Shown one piece after another: positions 49,182 through 58,611 of a DNA stretch of 64,000 nucleotides (its first letter is position 1; the number at the start of each line of letters is the position of its first letter). A program made the position numbers and the translations under genes. The stretch covers positions 62,001-126,000 of the forward strand of contig NZ_AUGU01000013.1 of assembly GCF_000422825.1 (NCBI RefSeq), read 5' to 3'. This DNA comes from Nocardioides insulae DSM 17944 (lineage in GTDB: Bacteria; Actinomycetota; Actinomycetes; Propionibacteriales; Nocardioidaceae). Under the pieces are notes generated by a model. That model made no database searches, had not been told where the DNA came from, and saw only the letters and a list, made by a program, of their open reading frames with translations.

Positions 49182-50315
49182 TCACTCGTCGAAGAGCCCG
49201 CCCTGAGCATCGGCGGTGTACGTCGGCGCGGGGGCGCTCAGGCCGAGGTGCTCCCAGGCGGCCGGGGTGGCCATCCGGCCACGCGGCGTACGCACCAGGA
49301 AGCCGTTGCGCACCAGGAACGGCTCGGCCACCTCCTCCACGGTCTCCCGCTCCTCCCCCACCGCGACCGCGAGGGTGGAGATGCCGACCGGCCCGCCACC
49401 GAAGCGGCGGCAGAGGGCGTCCAGGACGCCGCGGTCGAGACGGTCCAGGCCGAGCGGATCGACCTCGAAGAGCTCGAGCGCCCGCTGGGCGACCTCGATG
49501 GTGACCACCCCGTCGGCGCGGACCTCGGCGAAGTCGCGCACCCGGCGCAACAGCCGATTGGCGATCCGCGGGGTGCCCCGCGACCGTGCGGCGATCTCTG
49601 CCGCCCCCTGGTCGGTGAGCCCGACGTCGAGCAGTCCGGCGGAGCGGTGGACGATCAGATCCAGCTCCGCCGGGTCGTAGAACTCCAGGTGCCCGGTGAA
49701 CCCGAACCGGTCCCGCAACGGACCCGGCAGCAGACCGGCCCTGGTGGTGGCCCCGACCAGGGTGAACGGGGGGATCTCGAGCGGAATCGCGGTGGCTCCC
49801 GGTCCCTTGCCGATCACCACGTCGACCCGGAAGTCCTCCATCGCGAGGTAGAGCATCTCCTCGGCGGGGCGCGACATCCGGTGGATCTCGTCGACGAACA
49901 GCACATCGCCCTCGTTGAGACCGGACAGGATCGAGGCCAGGTCACCGGCGTGGGTGATGGCCGGTCCGCTGGTGATGCGCAGGGCCGCGGACATCTCGTG
50001 CGCGATGATCATCGCCAAGGTGGTCTTGCCAAGGCCCGGAGGCCCGGAGAGCAGCACGTGATCGGGCGCGCGGTCGCGCAGCCGGGCGGCCTCGAGCACC
50101 AGCCCGAGTTGCTCGCGGACCCGCTCCTGCCCCACCACCTCGTCGAGCGAGCGGGGGCGCAGCGCTGCCTCGAGGGCGCGCTCGTCACCCTCGGCCTCGG
50201 CCGCGGTCAGCCGACGCAGGTGCTCCTCCTCGGCGGCGCCGAAGGCGTCCTCGGAATCGTCTGCCAGGTAGCCGCGGTCGGTGAGTTCGTCCTCGTGGAA
50301 GGGCACCGGACTCAC
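49182..50315 (-). CDS. ruvB: Holliday junction branch-migration ATPase RuvB
   Basis: The hexameric motor that drives branch migration with RuvA. The 377-residue protein has an acidic N-terminal extension, then [19 protein letters not shown], Walker [14 protein letters not shown], Walker [10 protein letters not shown], sensor 1 [10 protein letters not shown], the arginine finger in GPLRDRFG, and the C-terminal winged helix ([16 protein letters not shown]). Its start overlaps the ruvA stop by four bases. Confidence 0.96.
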   Translation of the reverse strand: MSPVPFHEDELTDRGYLADDSEDAFGAAEEEHLRRLTAAEAEGDERALEAALRPRSLDEVVGQERVREQLGLVLEAARLRDRAPDHVLLSGPPGLGKTTLAMIIAHEMSAALRITSGPAITHAGDLASILSGLNEGDVLFVDEIHRMSRPAEEMLYLAMEDFRVDVVIGKGPGATAIPLEIPPFTLVGATTRAGLLPGPLRDRFGFTGHLEFYDPAELDLIVHRSAGLLDVGLTDQGAAEIAARSRGTPRIANRLLRRVRDFAEVRADGVVTIEVAQRALELFEVDPLGLDRLDRGVLDALCRRFGGGPVGISTLAVAVGEERETVEEVAEPFLVRNGFLVRTPRGRMATPAAWEHLGLSAPAPTYTADAQGGLFDE

Positions 50316-50911
50316 ACCTTCGCCAGCACCCGGAGGGCGGCCTTGAGCAACCGACCGACCTCCGCGGTGCCGTCGTCACTCGCCTCGGCGGCGACCACGT
50401 CGACCGCCTTGTCGGCGTCCTTGCTGCTGTAGCCCAGACCGACCAGGGCCTCACTGACCTGGGCCTGCCACGGCGCCACGGCCGGGCCGGGGGTGGCACC
50501 GCCCCCGATCGGTCCGCCGACGCGGTCCTTGAGCTCGAGGATGATCCGCTGGGCGCCCTTCTGGCCGATACCGGGCACCCGGGTCAGGGTCTTGACGTCC
50601 TCGGTCGCGATCGCGGTGCGCAGTGTCTCCGGCGGGAGGACGGCGATCATCGCCTGGGCCAGTTTCGGGCCCACCCCGGAGGCGGTCTGGACGAGTTCGA
50701 AGAGGGTCTTCTCATCCTCGTCCGCGAAGCCGAACAGGGTGAGGGAGTCCTCGCGCACCACCAGGCTGGTGGGCAGGGTGGCCTCCGCACCGATCCGCAG
50801 GGTGGACAGGGTGCCGGGCGAGCAGAGCAGCTCCAGGCCGATCCCGCCGACCTGGACGACGGCACTGGACAGGGTCACCTCGGCCACCGGGCCTTTGACG
50901 AAGGCGATCAT
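50312..50911 (-). CDS. ruvA: Holliday junction DNA helicase subunit RuvA
   Basis: Tetramer that holds the four-way junction for RuvB. The 199-residue protein has the N-terminal OB fold ([27 protein letters not shown]), two helix-hairpin-helix motifs ([16 protein letters not shown] and [16 protein letters not shown]), and the C-terminal RuvB-binding domain ([17 protein letters not shown]). ATG 50911 overlaps the ruvC stop as ATGA; longer open frame upstream is inside ruvC. Confidence 0.96.
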   Translation of the reverse strand: MIAFVKGPVAEVTLSSAVVQVGGIGLELLCSPGTLSTLRIGAEATLPTSLVVREDSLTLFGFADEDEKTLFELVQTASGVGPKLAQAMIAVLPPETLRTAIATEDVKTLTRVPGIGQKGAQRIILELKDRVGGPIGGGATPGPAVAPWQAQVSEALVGLGYSSKDADKAVDVVAAEASDDGTAEVGRLLKAALRVLAKV

Positions 50912-51534
50912 CGGAGTCGTGTCTTCCTCTCGGAGATTGGGTCGGTACGCCGGGCGCCGGCGGGCGCCGTGCGGGCGGCGGGCGCCGTGCGGGCGGCGGA
51001 GCCCTGCGGGCGGCCTCCGGACGCGGCGGTGCGGGCGAGCGCCGACTCCAGTCGGGCCTGGGCGCCGCCGCGCCAGATATGGGTGATCGCCAGGGCGAGC
51101 GCGTCGGCGGCGTCGGCCGGCTTGGGCGGGGTCTCGAGTCGCAGGATGCGGGTGACCATGGCACCCACCTGCGCCTTCTGTGCGCGGCCGCTGCCGGACA
51201 CAGCCGCCTTGACCTCGCTGGGGGTGTGCAGGGCGACGGGTAGGCCCCGACGGGCGGCGCAGACCATGGCCACGCCGGCGGCCTGGGCGGTGCCCATGAT
51301 GGTGCTGACGTCGGACCGGGCGAAGATCCGCTCCACCGCGACCACGTCGGGTCGATACTCCTCCAGCCAGGCGTCCACGCCCTGCTCGATGGTCACCAGC
51401 CGCTCCGGCACTCCGAGGTGTGAGGAGGTCCGCACGACGCTGACATCGACCAGGCTCAACGACCTGCCGAGCGAACCGTCGACGACACCGAGACCGCACC
51501 GGGTGAGTCCGGGGTCGATCCCCAGCACGCGCAT
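50908..51534 (-). CDS. ruvC: Holliday junction resolvase RuvC with a repeat-encoded tail
   Basis: Cuts Holliday junctions. The 208-residue protein has [13 protein letters not shown] with the first catalytic Asp, [20 protein letters not shown] with the catalytic Glu, and [15 protein letters not shown] with the last acidic pair. It is some 20-30 residues longer than usual; the Arg/Ala/Pro tail ([16 protein letters not shown]) comes from an 18-bp direct repeat at 50959-50994. AAAGGGGAG precedes the ATG. A LexA-type box lies upstream at 51573-51588; ruvC-ruvA-ruvB overlap and form one SOS operon. Confidence 0.95.
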   Translation of the reverse strand: MRVLGIDPGLTRCGLGVVDGSLGRSLSLVDVSVVRTSSHLGVPERLVTIEQGVDAWLEEYRPDVVAVERIFARSDVSTIMGTAQAAGVAMVCAARRGLPVALHTPSEVKAAVSGSGRAQKAQVGAMVTRILRLETPPKPADAADALALAITHIWRGGAQARLESALARTAASGGRPQGSAARTAPAARTAPAGARRTDPISERKTRLR

Positions 51535-51572
51535 CGGCTCCCCTTTCGGGACCCGGTCAGGCGGATCCTCGG

Positions 51573-51588
51573 TCGAACGTCTGTTCTA
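51573..51588. promoter_or_regulatory. LexA (SOS) box before ruvC-ruvA-ruvB
   Basis: TCGAAC GTCT GTTCTA on the plus strand matches the mycobacterial/actinobacterial SOS consensus TCGAAC-N4-GTTCGA at 11 of 12 positions with the correct spacing. It lies 39 bases before the ruvC ATG and overlaps likely promoter sequence, so LexA should repress the operon until DNA damage. Confidence 0.85.
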
Positions 51589-51683
51589 GCCCACGGTAAC
51601 CATACGCGTCGCTCCGGTCGGCCAGGACACGCCCTACCGGATCGCTGCGGCCTCACTGCCCCACGACGACTCCCCACACGACG

Positions 51684-51730
51684 ACGCCCCGCCGTCGGCG
51701 TACTCCAGGAGCGTGCCGGTGGCGGGGCGT
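51684..51730 (-). terminator. Terminator after yebC
   Basis: ACGCCCCGCC (51684-51693) pairs with GGCGGGGCGT (51721-51730); the inner sequence can pair further. It lies 25 bases after the yebC stop and well upstream of the ruvC promoter. Confidence 0.65.
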
Positions 51731-51755
51731 GGACGTGGCGTGGGCGAAGCGGTGG

Positions 51756-52529
51756 TCAGTCCTCGTCCTCGAGGGCAGCCATGACCTCGTCGGGGATCTC
51801 GACGTTGGAGAAGACGTTCTGGACGTCGTCGAGGTCGTCCAGCAGGTCGATCAGCTTGAGCACCTTGCCCGCCGCGGTGGCGTCGCCGACCGGGATGTCC
51901 ATGGTCGCGACGAACTCCACGTCGGCCGAGTCGTAGTCCAGACCGGCCTCCTGCAGCGCGCTGCGGACCGCGACCAGGTCGCCCGCCTCGGAGATGACTT
52001 GCCAGGTCTCGCCGAGTTCGTTGACCTCCTCGGCACCCGCGTCGAGGGTGGCCTCCAAGACGTCGTCCTCGGAGACGTCCTTGCCCTCCTGGGACTTGGT
52101 CACGACGACGACGCCCTTGCGGTTGAACAGCCGCGAGACCGACCCCGGGTCGGCCATCGTGCCGCCGTTGCGGGTGACCGCGGTGCGGACCTCCATGGCC
52201 GCGCGGTTCTTGTTGTCGGTCAGGCACTCGACCAGGACCGCGACGCCCTGCGGCCCGTAGACCTCGTACATGATCGTCTCGTAGTCGACGCCGCCGCCGT
52301 CGAGACCGCCACCGCGCTTGACCGCGGAGTCGATGTTCTTGTTGGGGACCGACTGCTTCTTGGCCTTCTGGATGGCGTCGTAGAGCGTGGGGTTGCCGGC
52401 CGGGTCGGGCCCGCCCATCTTGGCCGCGATCTCGATGTTCTTGATCAGCTTGGCGAACAGCTTGCCGCGCTTGGCATCGATCGCTGCCTTCTTGTGCTTG
52501 GTGGTCGCCCATTTGGAGTGGCCAGACAT
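51756..52529 (-). CDS. yebC: YebC/TACO1 family protein
   Basis: A family first described as DNA-binding regulators and more recently linked to translation of polyproline stretches. The 257-residue protein has the conserved start [20 protein letters not shown], the [19 protein letters not shown] block, [19 protein letters not shown], and an acidic C-terminus. GAAGAGGGA precedes the ATG and a -10-like TAGGAT is at 52562-52567. It lies between pdxT and ruvC, as in Mycobacterium. Confidence 0.93.
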   Translation of the reverse strand: MSGHSKWATTKHKKAAIDAKRGKLFAKLIKNIEIAAKMGGPDPAGNPTLYDAIQKAKKQSVPNKNIDSAVKRGGGLDGGGVDYETIMYEVYGPQGVAVLVECLTDNKNRAAMEVRTAVTRNGGTMADPGSVSRLFNRKGVVVVTKSQEGKDVSEDDVLEATLDAGAEEVNELGETWQVISEAGDLVAVRSALQEAGLDYDSADVEFVATMDIPVGDATAAGKVLKLIDLLDDLDDVQNVFSNVEIPDEVMAALEDED

Positions 52530-52588
52530 CAGTCCCTCTTCTACTCGCTCGACAGCGCAGAATCCTACCGCCGGGCCGAGCCGGGTGC

Positions 52589-53182
52589 TCAGGTGCGTGC
52601 CCGGACCAGCTCGACGAAGTGCCCGTGGAGGCGGCCGTCCTCGCCCACCTCGGGGTGGAACGAGGTCGCCAACAACCCGCCCTGGCGTACGGCGACGGGG
52701 TGGCCGTGCGCGCGGGCGAGCACCTCGACCTCCGGCCCGGTCTGCTCCACCCAGGGGGCCCGGATGAACATGCCGTGCAGGGCGCGTTCGAGTCCCTCGA
52801 CCTCGATCTCACCCTCGAAGGAGTCGACCTGGCGCCCGAACGCGTTGCGCCGCACCGTGATGTCGAGCCCGCCGACGGTCTCCTGGTCCGCGGTGCCGTC
52901 GAGGATGCGGTCGGCGAGCAGGATCATGCCGGCACAGGTCCCGAAGACCGGCAGCCCGGCCGCGATCCGCTCGCGGAGCGGCTCGATCAGGTCGAAGGCA
53001 CGCAGCAGCTTGGCCATCGTCGTGGACTCGCCACCCGGGATCACCAGGCCCTCGACCTGGGCCAGCTCGGCGGGACGGCGTACCGGCGTGGTCTGCACGC
53101 CCCAACGGGAGAGCGCCGCCAGGTGCTCGCGTACGTCGCCCTGGAGCGCGAGCACACCGATCCGGGTCGGCCGGGCGGTCAC
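52589..53182 (-). CDS. pdxT: Pyridoxal 5'-phosphate synthase glutaminase subunit PdxT
   Basis: Releases ammonia from glutamine for PdxS. The 197-residue protein is a class I-type glutaminase: [26 protein letters not shown], nucleophile Cys in [11 protein letters not shown], and the His-Glu pair in ATSFHPEVG. Its GTG overlaps the pdxS stop as GTGA, ensuring matched synthesis of the 12+12 PLP synthase complex. Confidence 0.95.
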   Translation of the reverse strand: MTARPTRIGVLALQGDVREHLAALSRWGVQTTPVRRPAELAQVEGLVIPGGESTTMAKLLRAFDLIEPLRERIAAGLPVFGTCAGMILLADRILDGTADQETVGGLDITVRRNAFGRQVDSFEGEIEVEGLERALHGMFIRAPWVEQTGPEVEVLARAHGHPVAVRQGGLLATSFHPEVGEDGRLHGHFVELVRART

Positions 53183-54165
53183 CAGCCGCGCTCGGCGAGG
53201 CGGTGCGGCTGGGGGATCTCCTCGACGTTGATCCCGACCATCGCCTCGCCGAGGCCGCGGGAGACCTGGGCGATGGTGTCGGGGTCGTCGAAGAAGGTGG
53301 TCGCCTTCACGATGGCCGCGGCGCGCTCGGCGGGGTTGCCGGACTTGAAGATGCCCGAGCCGACGAAGACGCCCTCCGCCCCCAGCTGCCGCATCATCGC
53401 CGCGTCGGCAGGAGTGGCGATGCCACCGGCGGTGAACAGGACGACCGGGAGCTTCCCCTCCGCGGCGACCTCGCGGACCAGGTCGAAGGGCGCCTGCAGC
53501 TCCTTGGCGGCGACGTAGAGCTCGTCGTGGTCGAGGGCCGCGAGCCGGCGGATCTCCCCCCGGATGGTGCGCATGTGGGTGACGGCGTTGGAGACGTCGC
53601 CGGTGCCCGCCTCACCCTTGGAGCGGATCATCCCGGCGCCCTCGGTGATCCGGCGCAGCGCCTCACCCAGGTTGGTGGCCCCGCAGACGAACGGGACGCC
53701 GAAGGCCCACTTGTCGATGTGGTGCTCGTAGTCGGCCGGGGTGAGCACCTCGGACTCGTCGATGTAGTCGACCCCCAGGCTCTGCAGCACCTGCGCCTCG
53801 GCGAAGTGCCCGATCCGCGCCTTGGCCATCACCGGGATCGAGACGGCGTCGATGATGCCGTCGATCATGTCGGGGTCCGACATCCGGGAGACCCCGCCCT
53901 GGGCGCGGATGTCGGCTGGGACGCGCTCCAGGGCCATCACGGCCACCGCACCGGCGTCCTCGGCGATCTTGGCCTGCTCGGGCGTGACGACGTCCATGAT
54001 CACGCCGCCCTTGAGCATCTCGGCCATCCCCCGCTTCACCCGGGTCGTGCCGGTGGTCTCGGGGCGCTCGGCCCGCGCCTGACTGCGGGCACTCACCCCG
54101 GTCCGGGCGGACTGGGGGAAGGCGGTGTCGGGGGCGGTGGCGGGCGGCGCGCTATGGCTGGTCAT
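53179..54165 (-). CDS. pdxS: Pyridoxal 5'-phosphate synthase lyase subunit PdxS
   Basis: Builds PLP from ribose 5-phosphate, glyceraldehyde 3-phosphate and ammonia. The protein is 328 residues because of a ~40-residue polar N-terminal extension before [20 protein letters not shown]; core blocks [20 protein letters not shown], the Schiff-base region [14 protein letters not shown] and [16 protein letters not shown] are typical. ATG 54165 lies seven bases after a TAGGCT -10 (54173-54178), which supports this long form and a leaderless message. Confidence 0.95.
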   Translation of the reverse strand: MTSHSAPPATAPDTAFPQSARTGVSARSQARAERPETTGTTRVKRGMAEMLKGGVIMDVVTPEQAKIAEDAGAVAVMALERVPADIRAQGGVSRMSDPDMIDGIIDAVSIPVMAKARIGHFAEAQVLQSLGVDYIDESEVLTPADYEHHIDKWAFGVPFVCGATNLGEALRRITEGAGMIRSKGEAGTGDVSNAVTHMRTIRGEIRRLAALDHDELYVAAKELQAPFDLVREVAAEGKLPVVLFTAGGIATPADAAMMRQLGAEGVFVGSGIFKSGNPAERAAAIVKATTFFDDPDTIAQVSRGLGEAMVGINVEEIPQPHRLAERGW

Positions 54166-54172
54166 ACGACCG

Positions 54173-54178
54173 AGCCTA
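54173..54178 (-). promoter_or_regulatory. -10 box of a leaderless pdxST transcript
   Basis: TAGGCT on the minus strand, seven bases before ATG 54165 and only eight bases downstream of the pgsA-type gene's stop, so pdxS-pdxT can be transcribed apart from the lipid genes. Confidence 0.5.
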
Positions 54179-54185
54179 GGCAGTT

Positions 54186-54881
54186 TTACCGGCCCTCCGG
54201 ACCCGTCTCGGCGTCGCCGTCGCCCTCCTGGAGGTGACGCTCATCACCCTCTTGTTCGGACTCCTCGGCGGCCGCCTCGGCGAGGGCCTGGCGGCGTACC
54301 ACCCAGACCCGCTGGCCCACCGTGACGGTGCTGGCGATGGCCAGGACCCACAGCCCCAGGTGCAGCAGGATCGGCAGGTCGAACAGACCGGACAGACCGG
54401 TCAGGACGAGGATGATGACCAGCCGGTCGGCCCGCTCCGCGATGCCGACGTGGGCGTCCAGGCCCAGGCTCTCCGCGCGGGCACGGGCATAGGACACCAC
54501 GGCGCCCATCGAGAGGCAGACCAGGGTGAGGGTGAGGTAGAGCCGGTCGTCCCCCGGTCCTGCGAAATAGAGCGCCAGACCCATGAAGATGGCGGCGTCC
54601 CCGAGCCGGTCGAGGGTGGAGTCCCAGAAGGCGCCGAACTTCGAGGTGCGGCCACTCACCCGGGCCATCTGGCCGTCGATGAGGTCGCTGAAGACGAACG
54701 CCGTGATGACCACGGTGCCCCAGAAGAGCTCTCCGCGTGGGTAGAAGGCGAGGGCGCCCACGACCACCCCGAGGGTGCCCACAAGGGTCACGATGTCCGG
54801 GCTGATCCCCAGCCGCAGGAACAGCCGGACCACGGGTGCGAGCACGACGCCCTGCCAGAACGCCTTGAATCTCTCCAACAT
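54186..54881 (-). CDS. pgsA: CDP-alcohol phosphatidyltransferase, probable phosphatidylinositol-phosphate synthase
   Basis: Joins CDP-diacylglycerol with inositol 1-phosphate in the membrane. The 231-residue protein has about six membrane segments and the complete CDP-alcohol motif [10 protein letters not shown]8-GAFWDSTLD; the later block [20 protein letters not shown] matches the inositol-phosphate-specific actinobacterial branch (mycobacterial PgsA1) as I recall it. The tail is acidic. It follows the IMPase-family gene by 11 bases, with a -10-like TAGCCT eight bases before ATG. patA and pimA, which usually follow it, are absent; pdxS comes next. Confidence 0.85.
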   Translation of the reverse strand: MLERFKAFWQGVVLAPVVRLFLRLGISPDIVTLVGTLGVVVGALAFYPRGELFWGTVVITAFVFSDLIDGQMARVSGRTSKFGAFWDSTLDRLGDAAIFMGLALYFAGPGDDRLYLTLTLVCLSMGAVVSYARARAESLGLDAHVGIAERADRLVIILVLTGLSGLFDLPILLHLGLWVLAIASTVTVGQRVWVVRRQALAEAAAEESEQEGDERHLQEGDGDAETGPEGR

Positions 54882-54892
54882 CGGGCGAAAGG

Positions 54893-55723
54893 CTAGCGTC
54901 CCCGCGCCGGATCGCCGGCGCCGGCGCCGCTGAGGAGTCGGTCGCACACCTCGGCCACCGCGGTCGGCACCCCCGTGACGCTCCACTCGACGCCACCGGC
55001 CTGCACCCGCCGGTGCGCTCCGCCCAGTCCCAGCACGAGGGCCACTCCCGGCAGTCGATCCCACTCCGGCACGGTGTGCTGACAGCTCACCTGGAGGGTG
55101 CCCTCGGCGATCGCCGCGAGGTCCATCGACCCCGACCCCAGCATGCGCAGGGTGGCGGCCCCCGTGACCATCTCGCCGAACACAGCGCCGGCCGCGTTCC
55201 CCCAGTACGGCGGGTGCAGGTAGGTCGCGAGACACGACTCGGCCAGTGGTCGGTCGCGCAGGGGCGCGAGCGGTAAGCCGTTGCGGGTGGTGGGCAGGCC
55301 GGGGCCGCCCAGATAGAGGAGGTCGGCGTACGGGTGGTGGACGGCGCCGAGGAGGATCTCCTCCTCGTCCGGGCCGCCCTCCACCAGGGCGAGGGCGGAG
55401 CACCACCACGGCAGGCCGGCCACGAAGTTGTAGGTGCCGTCGACCGGGTCGATCACCCACCGGCGGCCGCTGGCCGAGGGTCGGGCGGCGCCCTCCTCGC
55501 CCAGCACGCCGTCGTCGGGGCGCTCCCGCGCGAGCCGGGTGAGGATGTACTCCTCCGCGGCGTGGTCGGCGGCGGTGACCAGGTCGGAGATCGAACTCTT
55601 GGTCTCCACCTCCACCCCGTCGGCCCGCATCCGGTGGGCCAGCTCGCCGGCCCCGCGAACCAGGTCGCCGGCCAGCTCAGCGTCGGCGGCGCGAGGATGC
55701 GCGGCCCGCGGGGACCCGCTCAC
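54893..55723 (-). CDS. Inositol-monophosphatase-family phosphatase
   Basis: A magnesium-dependent phosphomonoesterase of the IMPase fold. The 276-residue protein has SISDLVTAADHAAEEYI (residues 44-60), metal Glu in GEE (75-77), metal Asp92 and Asp95 in WVIDPVDGTYNF, and EWDRLPGVAL near 220. Substrate is unsettled: inositol phosphate, histidinol phosphate (HisN) or another sugar phosphate. Its GTG overlaps the HIT gene stop as GTGA and its stop overlaps the next gene's -10, placing it directly with PI-phosphate synthesis. Confidence 0.85.
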   Translation of the reverse strand: MSGSPRAAHPRAADAELAGDLVRGAGELAHRMRADGVEVETKSSISDLVTAADHAAEEYILTRLARERPDDGVLGEEGAARPSASGRRWVIDPVDGTYNFVAGLPWWCSALALVEGGPDEEEILLGAVHHPYADLLYLGGPGLPTTRNGLPLAPLRDRPLAESCLATYLHPPYWGNAAGAVFGEMVTGAATLRMLGSGSMDLAAIAEGTLQVSCQHTVPEWDRLPGVALVLGLGGAHRRVQAGGVEWSVTGVPTAVAEVCDRLLSGAGAGDPARGR

Positions 55724-56265
55724 CCGGGCCAGGCCTCGGCGAACAGGTCGCGGGTGTCGGTCAGCAGCTGCGGCAGCGTGCGGGTGTGGCCGATGACCGG
55801 CATGAAGTTCTGATCCCCGACCCAGCGCGGCACCACGTGCTGGTGCAGATGGGCGGCGATGCCCGCGCCCCCGGCACTCCCCTGGTTCATCCCGACGTTG
55901 AACCCGTCCGGGCTCGACACCGCGCGAACCACCCGCATGGCCTGCTTGGTGAGGTGCGCGATCTCGACCGCCTCGTCGGTGGTGGTGTCGGGGTAGTCGG
56001 CCACGTGGCGGTAGGGGCACACCATCAGGTGTCCCGACCCGTACGGGTAGAGGTTGAGCACGACGTAGCTCAGCTCGCCCCGGTGGACGATCAGCCCCTC
56101 CCGGTCCGGCATCGCGGGGATCCGGCAGAAGGGGCACTGCCGGGCCGAGGCGTCGTTCGGCTTGTTCTCCCCCCGGATGTAGGCCATCCGGTACGGCGTC
56201 CACAGCCTCTCCAGCGCATCGGGCCGGCCGATGCCGTCCTGATGCTGCTCGCCCGCCCCCGGCAT
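55720..56265 (-). CDS. HIT-family protein, Ap4A phosphorylase-like
   Basis: A nucleotide hydrolase/transferase of the histidine triad family; the Mycobacterium homologue at the same place acts on diadenosine tetraphosphate. The 181-residue protein has ERLWTPYRMAYI, a CPFC pair, VVLNLYPYGSGHLMVCPYRH, and the triad HLHQHVVPRW. ATG 56265 is preferred because AGGGAG lies eight bases upstream; GTG 56292 is an alternative. It starts the HIT-IMPase-pgsA unit after thrS. Confidence 0.88.
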   Translation of the reverse strand: MPGAGEQHQDGIGRPDALERLWTPYRMAYIRGENKPNDASARQCPFCRIPAMPDREGLIVHRGELSYVVLNLYPYGSGHLMVCPYRHVADYPDTTTDEAVEIAHLTKQAMRVVRAVSSPDGFNVGMNQGSAGGAGIAAHLHQHVVPRWVGDQNFMPVIGHTRTLPQLLTDTRDLFAEAWPG

Positions 56266-56288
56266 GCCGGTCGCTCCCTGGAGAGCGG

Positions 56289-56376
56289 TCACGGCGTGAC
56301 CGAGGGGCCGCGGCCGACCGGGAGGTCGGCGGTTTCCGGGGCGGTTCGCTGTGGCTCGATCACGGGGCCCAGCGTA
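56289..56376 (-). promoter_or_regulatory. Promoter and possible leaderless uORF before the HIT gene
   Basis: TACGCT (56371-56376, minus) is followed after seven bases by GTG 56363, opening a 24-codon ORF that stops at 56289, just before the HIT start. It could be a coupled leader peptide or chance; it shows no obvious amino-acid bias. Confidence 0.35.
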
Positions 56377-56422
56377 CGGGTCCCACCCCGGTCACCGACG
56401 CGGCCGCGCCACCTGCTCAGGC

Positions 56423-58411
56423 TCAGACCTGCTCGTGCGACTCGACCGCGGCCACCACGCGGGCGATGGCCTCCTCGACGGGAACGCCGTTGTCCTGGTG
56501 GCCGTCGCGGTAGCGGAAGGAGACCGCACCGGCCTCGAGGTCCTTGTCACCGGCGATGATCATGAACGGCACCTTCTGCAGCTGCGCGTTGCGGATCTTC
56601 TTCTGCATCCGGTCGTCGGTGTCGTCGACCTCCACGCGGATCCCGGCCCTCCGCAGCTGGGCTGCGATGTCGTAGAGGTAGTCCTCGTGCCGGTCGGCGA
56701 TCGGGATCGCCTGCACCTGGACCGGGGCGAGCCAGGGAGGGAACGCGCCGGCGTAGTGCTCGACGAGGACGCCGAAGAAGCGCTCGATCGACCCGAACTT
56801 GGCCGAGTGGATCATCACCGGCTGCTGCCGCGACCCGTCGGCGGCCTGGTACTCGAGCCCGAACCCGGCCGGCTGGTTGAAGTCGTACTGCACGGTGCCC
56901 ATCTGCCAGGTGCGCCCGATGGCATCCTTGGCCTGCACCGAGATCTTCGGGCCGTAGAACGCGGCGCCACCCGGGTCGGGCACGAGCTCGAGCCCGGTCT
57001 CCGCACCGACCCGCTCCAGGACGCCAGTAGCGGTGGCCCAGTCCTCGTCGCTGCCGACGAACTTCTCCTTGTTGCTGTCCTCGCGGGTCGACAGCTCCAG
57101 GTAGAAGTCGTCGAGGCCGAAGTCCTTGAGCACGCTGAGCATGAAGTCGAGCAGGTGCTTCACCTCGCCGGGAGCCTGCTCGGGAGTCACATAGGAATGG
57201 GAGTCGTCCTGGGTCAGGCCGCGCACGCGGGTGAGACCGTGCACGACGCCGGACTTCTCGTAGCGGTAGACCTGGCCGAACTCGAAGAATCGCAACGGCA
57301 GCTCCCGGTAGGAACGCCCCTTGGATGCGTAGATCAGGTTGTGCATCGGGCAGTTCATCGCCTTGAGCTGGTACTTCGCCCCCTCCAGCTCCATCGGCGG
57401 GAACATGGTGTCGGCGTAGTAGGGCAGGTGGCCCGAGGTGTGGAACAGCCCGTCCTTGGTGATGTGCGGGGTGCCGACGTAGGAGAAGCCCTCCTCGATG
57501 TGGCGGCGGCGGACGTAGTCCTCCATCTCCCGCTTGATCACCCCGCCCTTGGGGTGGAAGACCGGGAGGCCGGACCCGAGTTCGTCGGGGAAGCTGAACA
57601 GGTCGAGCTCGCGCCCCAGCTTGCGGTGGTCGCGACGCTCGGCCTCCTCCAGCAGGTGGAGGTGCTCCTCGAGGGCCTCCTTGGACTCCCAGGCGGTGCC
57701 GTAGAGCCGCTGCAACTGCTTGTTCTTCTCGTCGCCGCGCCAGTACGCCGCCGCGCTGCGCATCAGCTTGAACGCGGGGATCCGCTTGGTGGTCGGCAGG
57801 TGCGGGCCGCGGCAGAGGTCCTTCCAGACGACCTCGCCCTTGCGGTCCAGGTTGTCGTAGATGGTCAGCTCGCCGGCGCCGACCTCGACGGCGGCGCCCT
57901 CGGCGGCGTCCTCGGAGTGGCCGGCGCCCTTGAGCCCGATCAGCTCGATCTTGTAGGGCTCGTCCTGCAGTTCGCCGATGGCGTCGTGGTCGGAGATCGG
58001 CCGGCGGGAGAAGCGCTGGTTCTCCTTGATGATCTTCCGCATCCGGCTCTCGATCTTCTCCAGATCGGCCGGCACGAACGGGGTCTCGACGTCGAAGTCG
58101 TAGTAGAAGCCGTCCTTGACCGGCGGCCCGATGCCGAGCTTGGCCTCCGGGAAGAGCTGTTGGACCGCTTGGGCCATCACGTGCGCGGTGGAGTGGCGCA
58201 GGATGTCGCGACCGTCGGCGGAGTCGATCAGGACCCCCTCGACCTCGGCCCCCTCGGTCAGCTCATGGGACAGGTCGCGCAGCTTCCCGTCGACGCGGGC
58301 GGCGATCACCGCGGGCTCGTCGGCGAAGAGCTCCCAGGCCTTGGTGCCGGTCGTGACCGCACGCTCCTGCCGCTCCTGGGCGGTGAGGACGACGATCTTC
58401 AGCTCGGACAC
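56423..58411 (-). CDS. thrS: Threonyl-tRNA synthetase
   Basis: Charges tRNA-Thr and edits serine. The 662-residue protein has an N-terminal TGS domain, the editing domain with [12 protein letters not shown], catalytic zinc ligands in MNCPMHN and MIHSAKFGS, motif 2 in [15 protein letters not shown], and a C-terminal anticodon-binding domain ([15 protein letters not shown]). GTG 58411 has AGGAGGAG upstream; earlier open frame is leader. A small hairpin (GCCACC / GGTGGC, 58445-58459) lies in the leader; no T-box was recognised. Confidence 0.96.
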   Translation of the reverse strand: MSELKIVVLTAQERQERAVTTGTKAWELFADEPAVIAARVDGKLRDLSHELTEGAEVEGVLIDSADGRDILRHSTAHVMAQAVQQLFPEAKLGIGPPVKDGFYYDFDVETPFVPADLEKIESRMRKIIKENQRFSRRPISDHDAIGELQDEPYKIELIGLKGAGHSEDAAEGAAVEVGAGELTIYDNLDRKGEVVWKDLCRGPHLPTTKRIPAFKLMRSAAAYWRGDEKNKQLQRLYGTAWESKEALEEHLHLLEEAERRDHRKLGRELDLFSFPDELGSGLPVFHPKGGVIKREMEDYVRRRHIEEGFSYVGTPHITKDGLFHTSGHLPYYADTMFPPMELEGAKYQLKAMNCPMHNLIYASKGRSYRELPLRFFEFGQVYRYEKSGVVHGLTRVRGLTQDDSHSYVTPEQAPGEVKHLLDFMLSVLKDFGLDDFYLELSTREDSNKEKFVGSDEDWATATGVLERVGAETGLELVPDPGGAAFYGPKISVQAKDAIGRTWQMGTVQYDFNQPAGFGLEYQAADGSRQQPVMIHSAKFGSIERFFGVLVEHYAGAFPPWLAPVQVQAIPIADRHEDYLYDIAAQLRRAGIRVEVDDTDDRMQKKIRNAQLQKVPFMIIAGDKDLEAGAVSFRYRDGHQDNGVPVEEAIARVVAAVESHEQV

Positions 58412-58598
58412 GCGGGCTCCTCCTGGACTGGATGGGGGTCGGACGCCACCGTCGGTGGCACCCCACGATGGTATCCGCCGACCGTTTCGGGCCACTCATC
58501 AGTTCTCGCCTCCTGCTCGCCACGTGAGCCGGCCCCGACGCACAGGAGGCGACGCGCGCGGGATCCCCGAGCGGTGGAAACCCGTCCCTCATCTTGCG

Positions 58599-58604
58599 TA
58601 GCCT
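58599..58604 (+). promoter_or_regulatory. -10 box of the leaderless sulfatase transcript
   Basis: TAGCCT, seven bases before GTG 58612 on the plus strand. It decides the start: no ribosome-binding site precedes any in-frame start here. Confidence 0.5.
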
Positions 58605-58611
58605 CGGGCCG

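Noticed and set aside
58412..58598. T-box or attenuator for thrS
   Set aside because: No T-box consensus (for example the AGGGTGGNACCGCG-type bulge) and only a small 6-bp hairpin; actinobacterial T-boxes mostly precede ileS.
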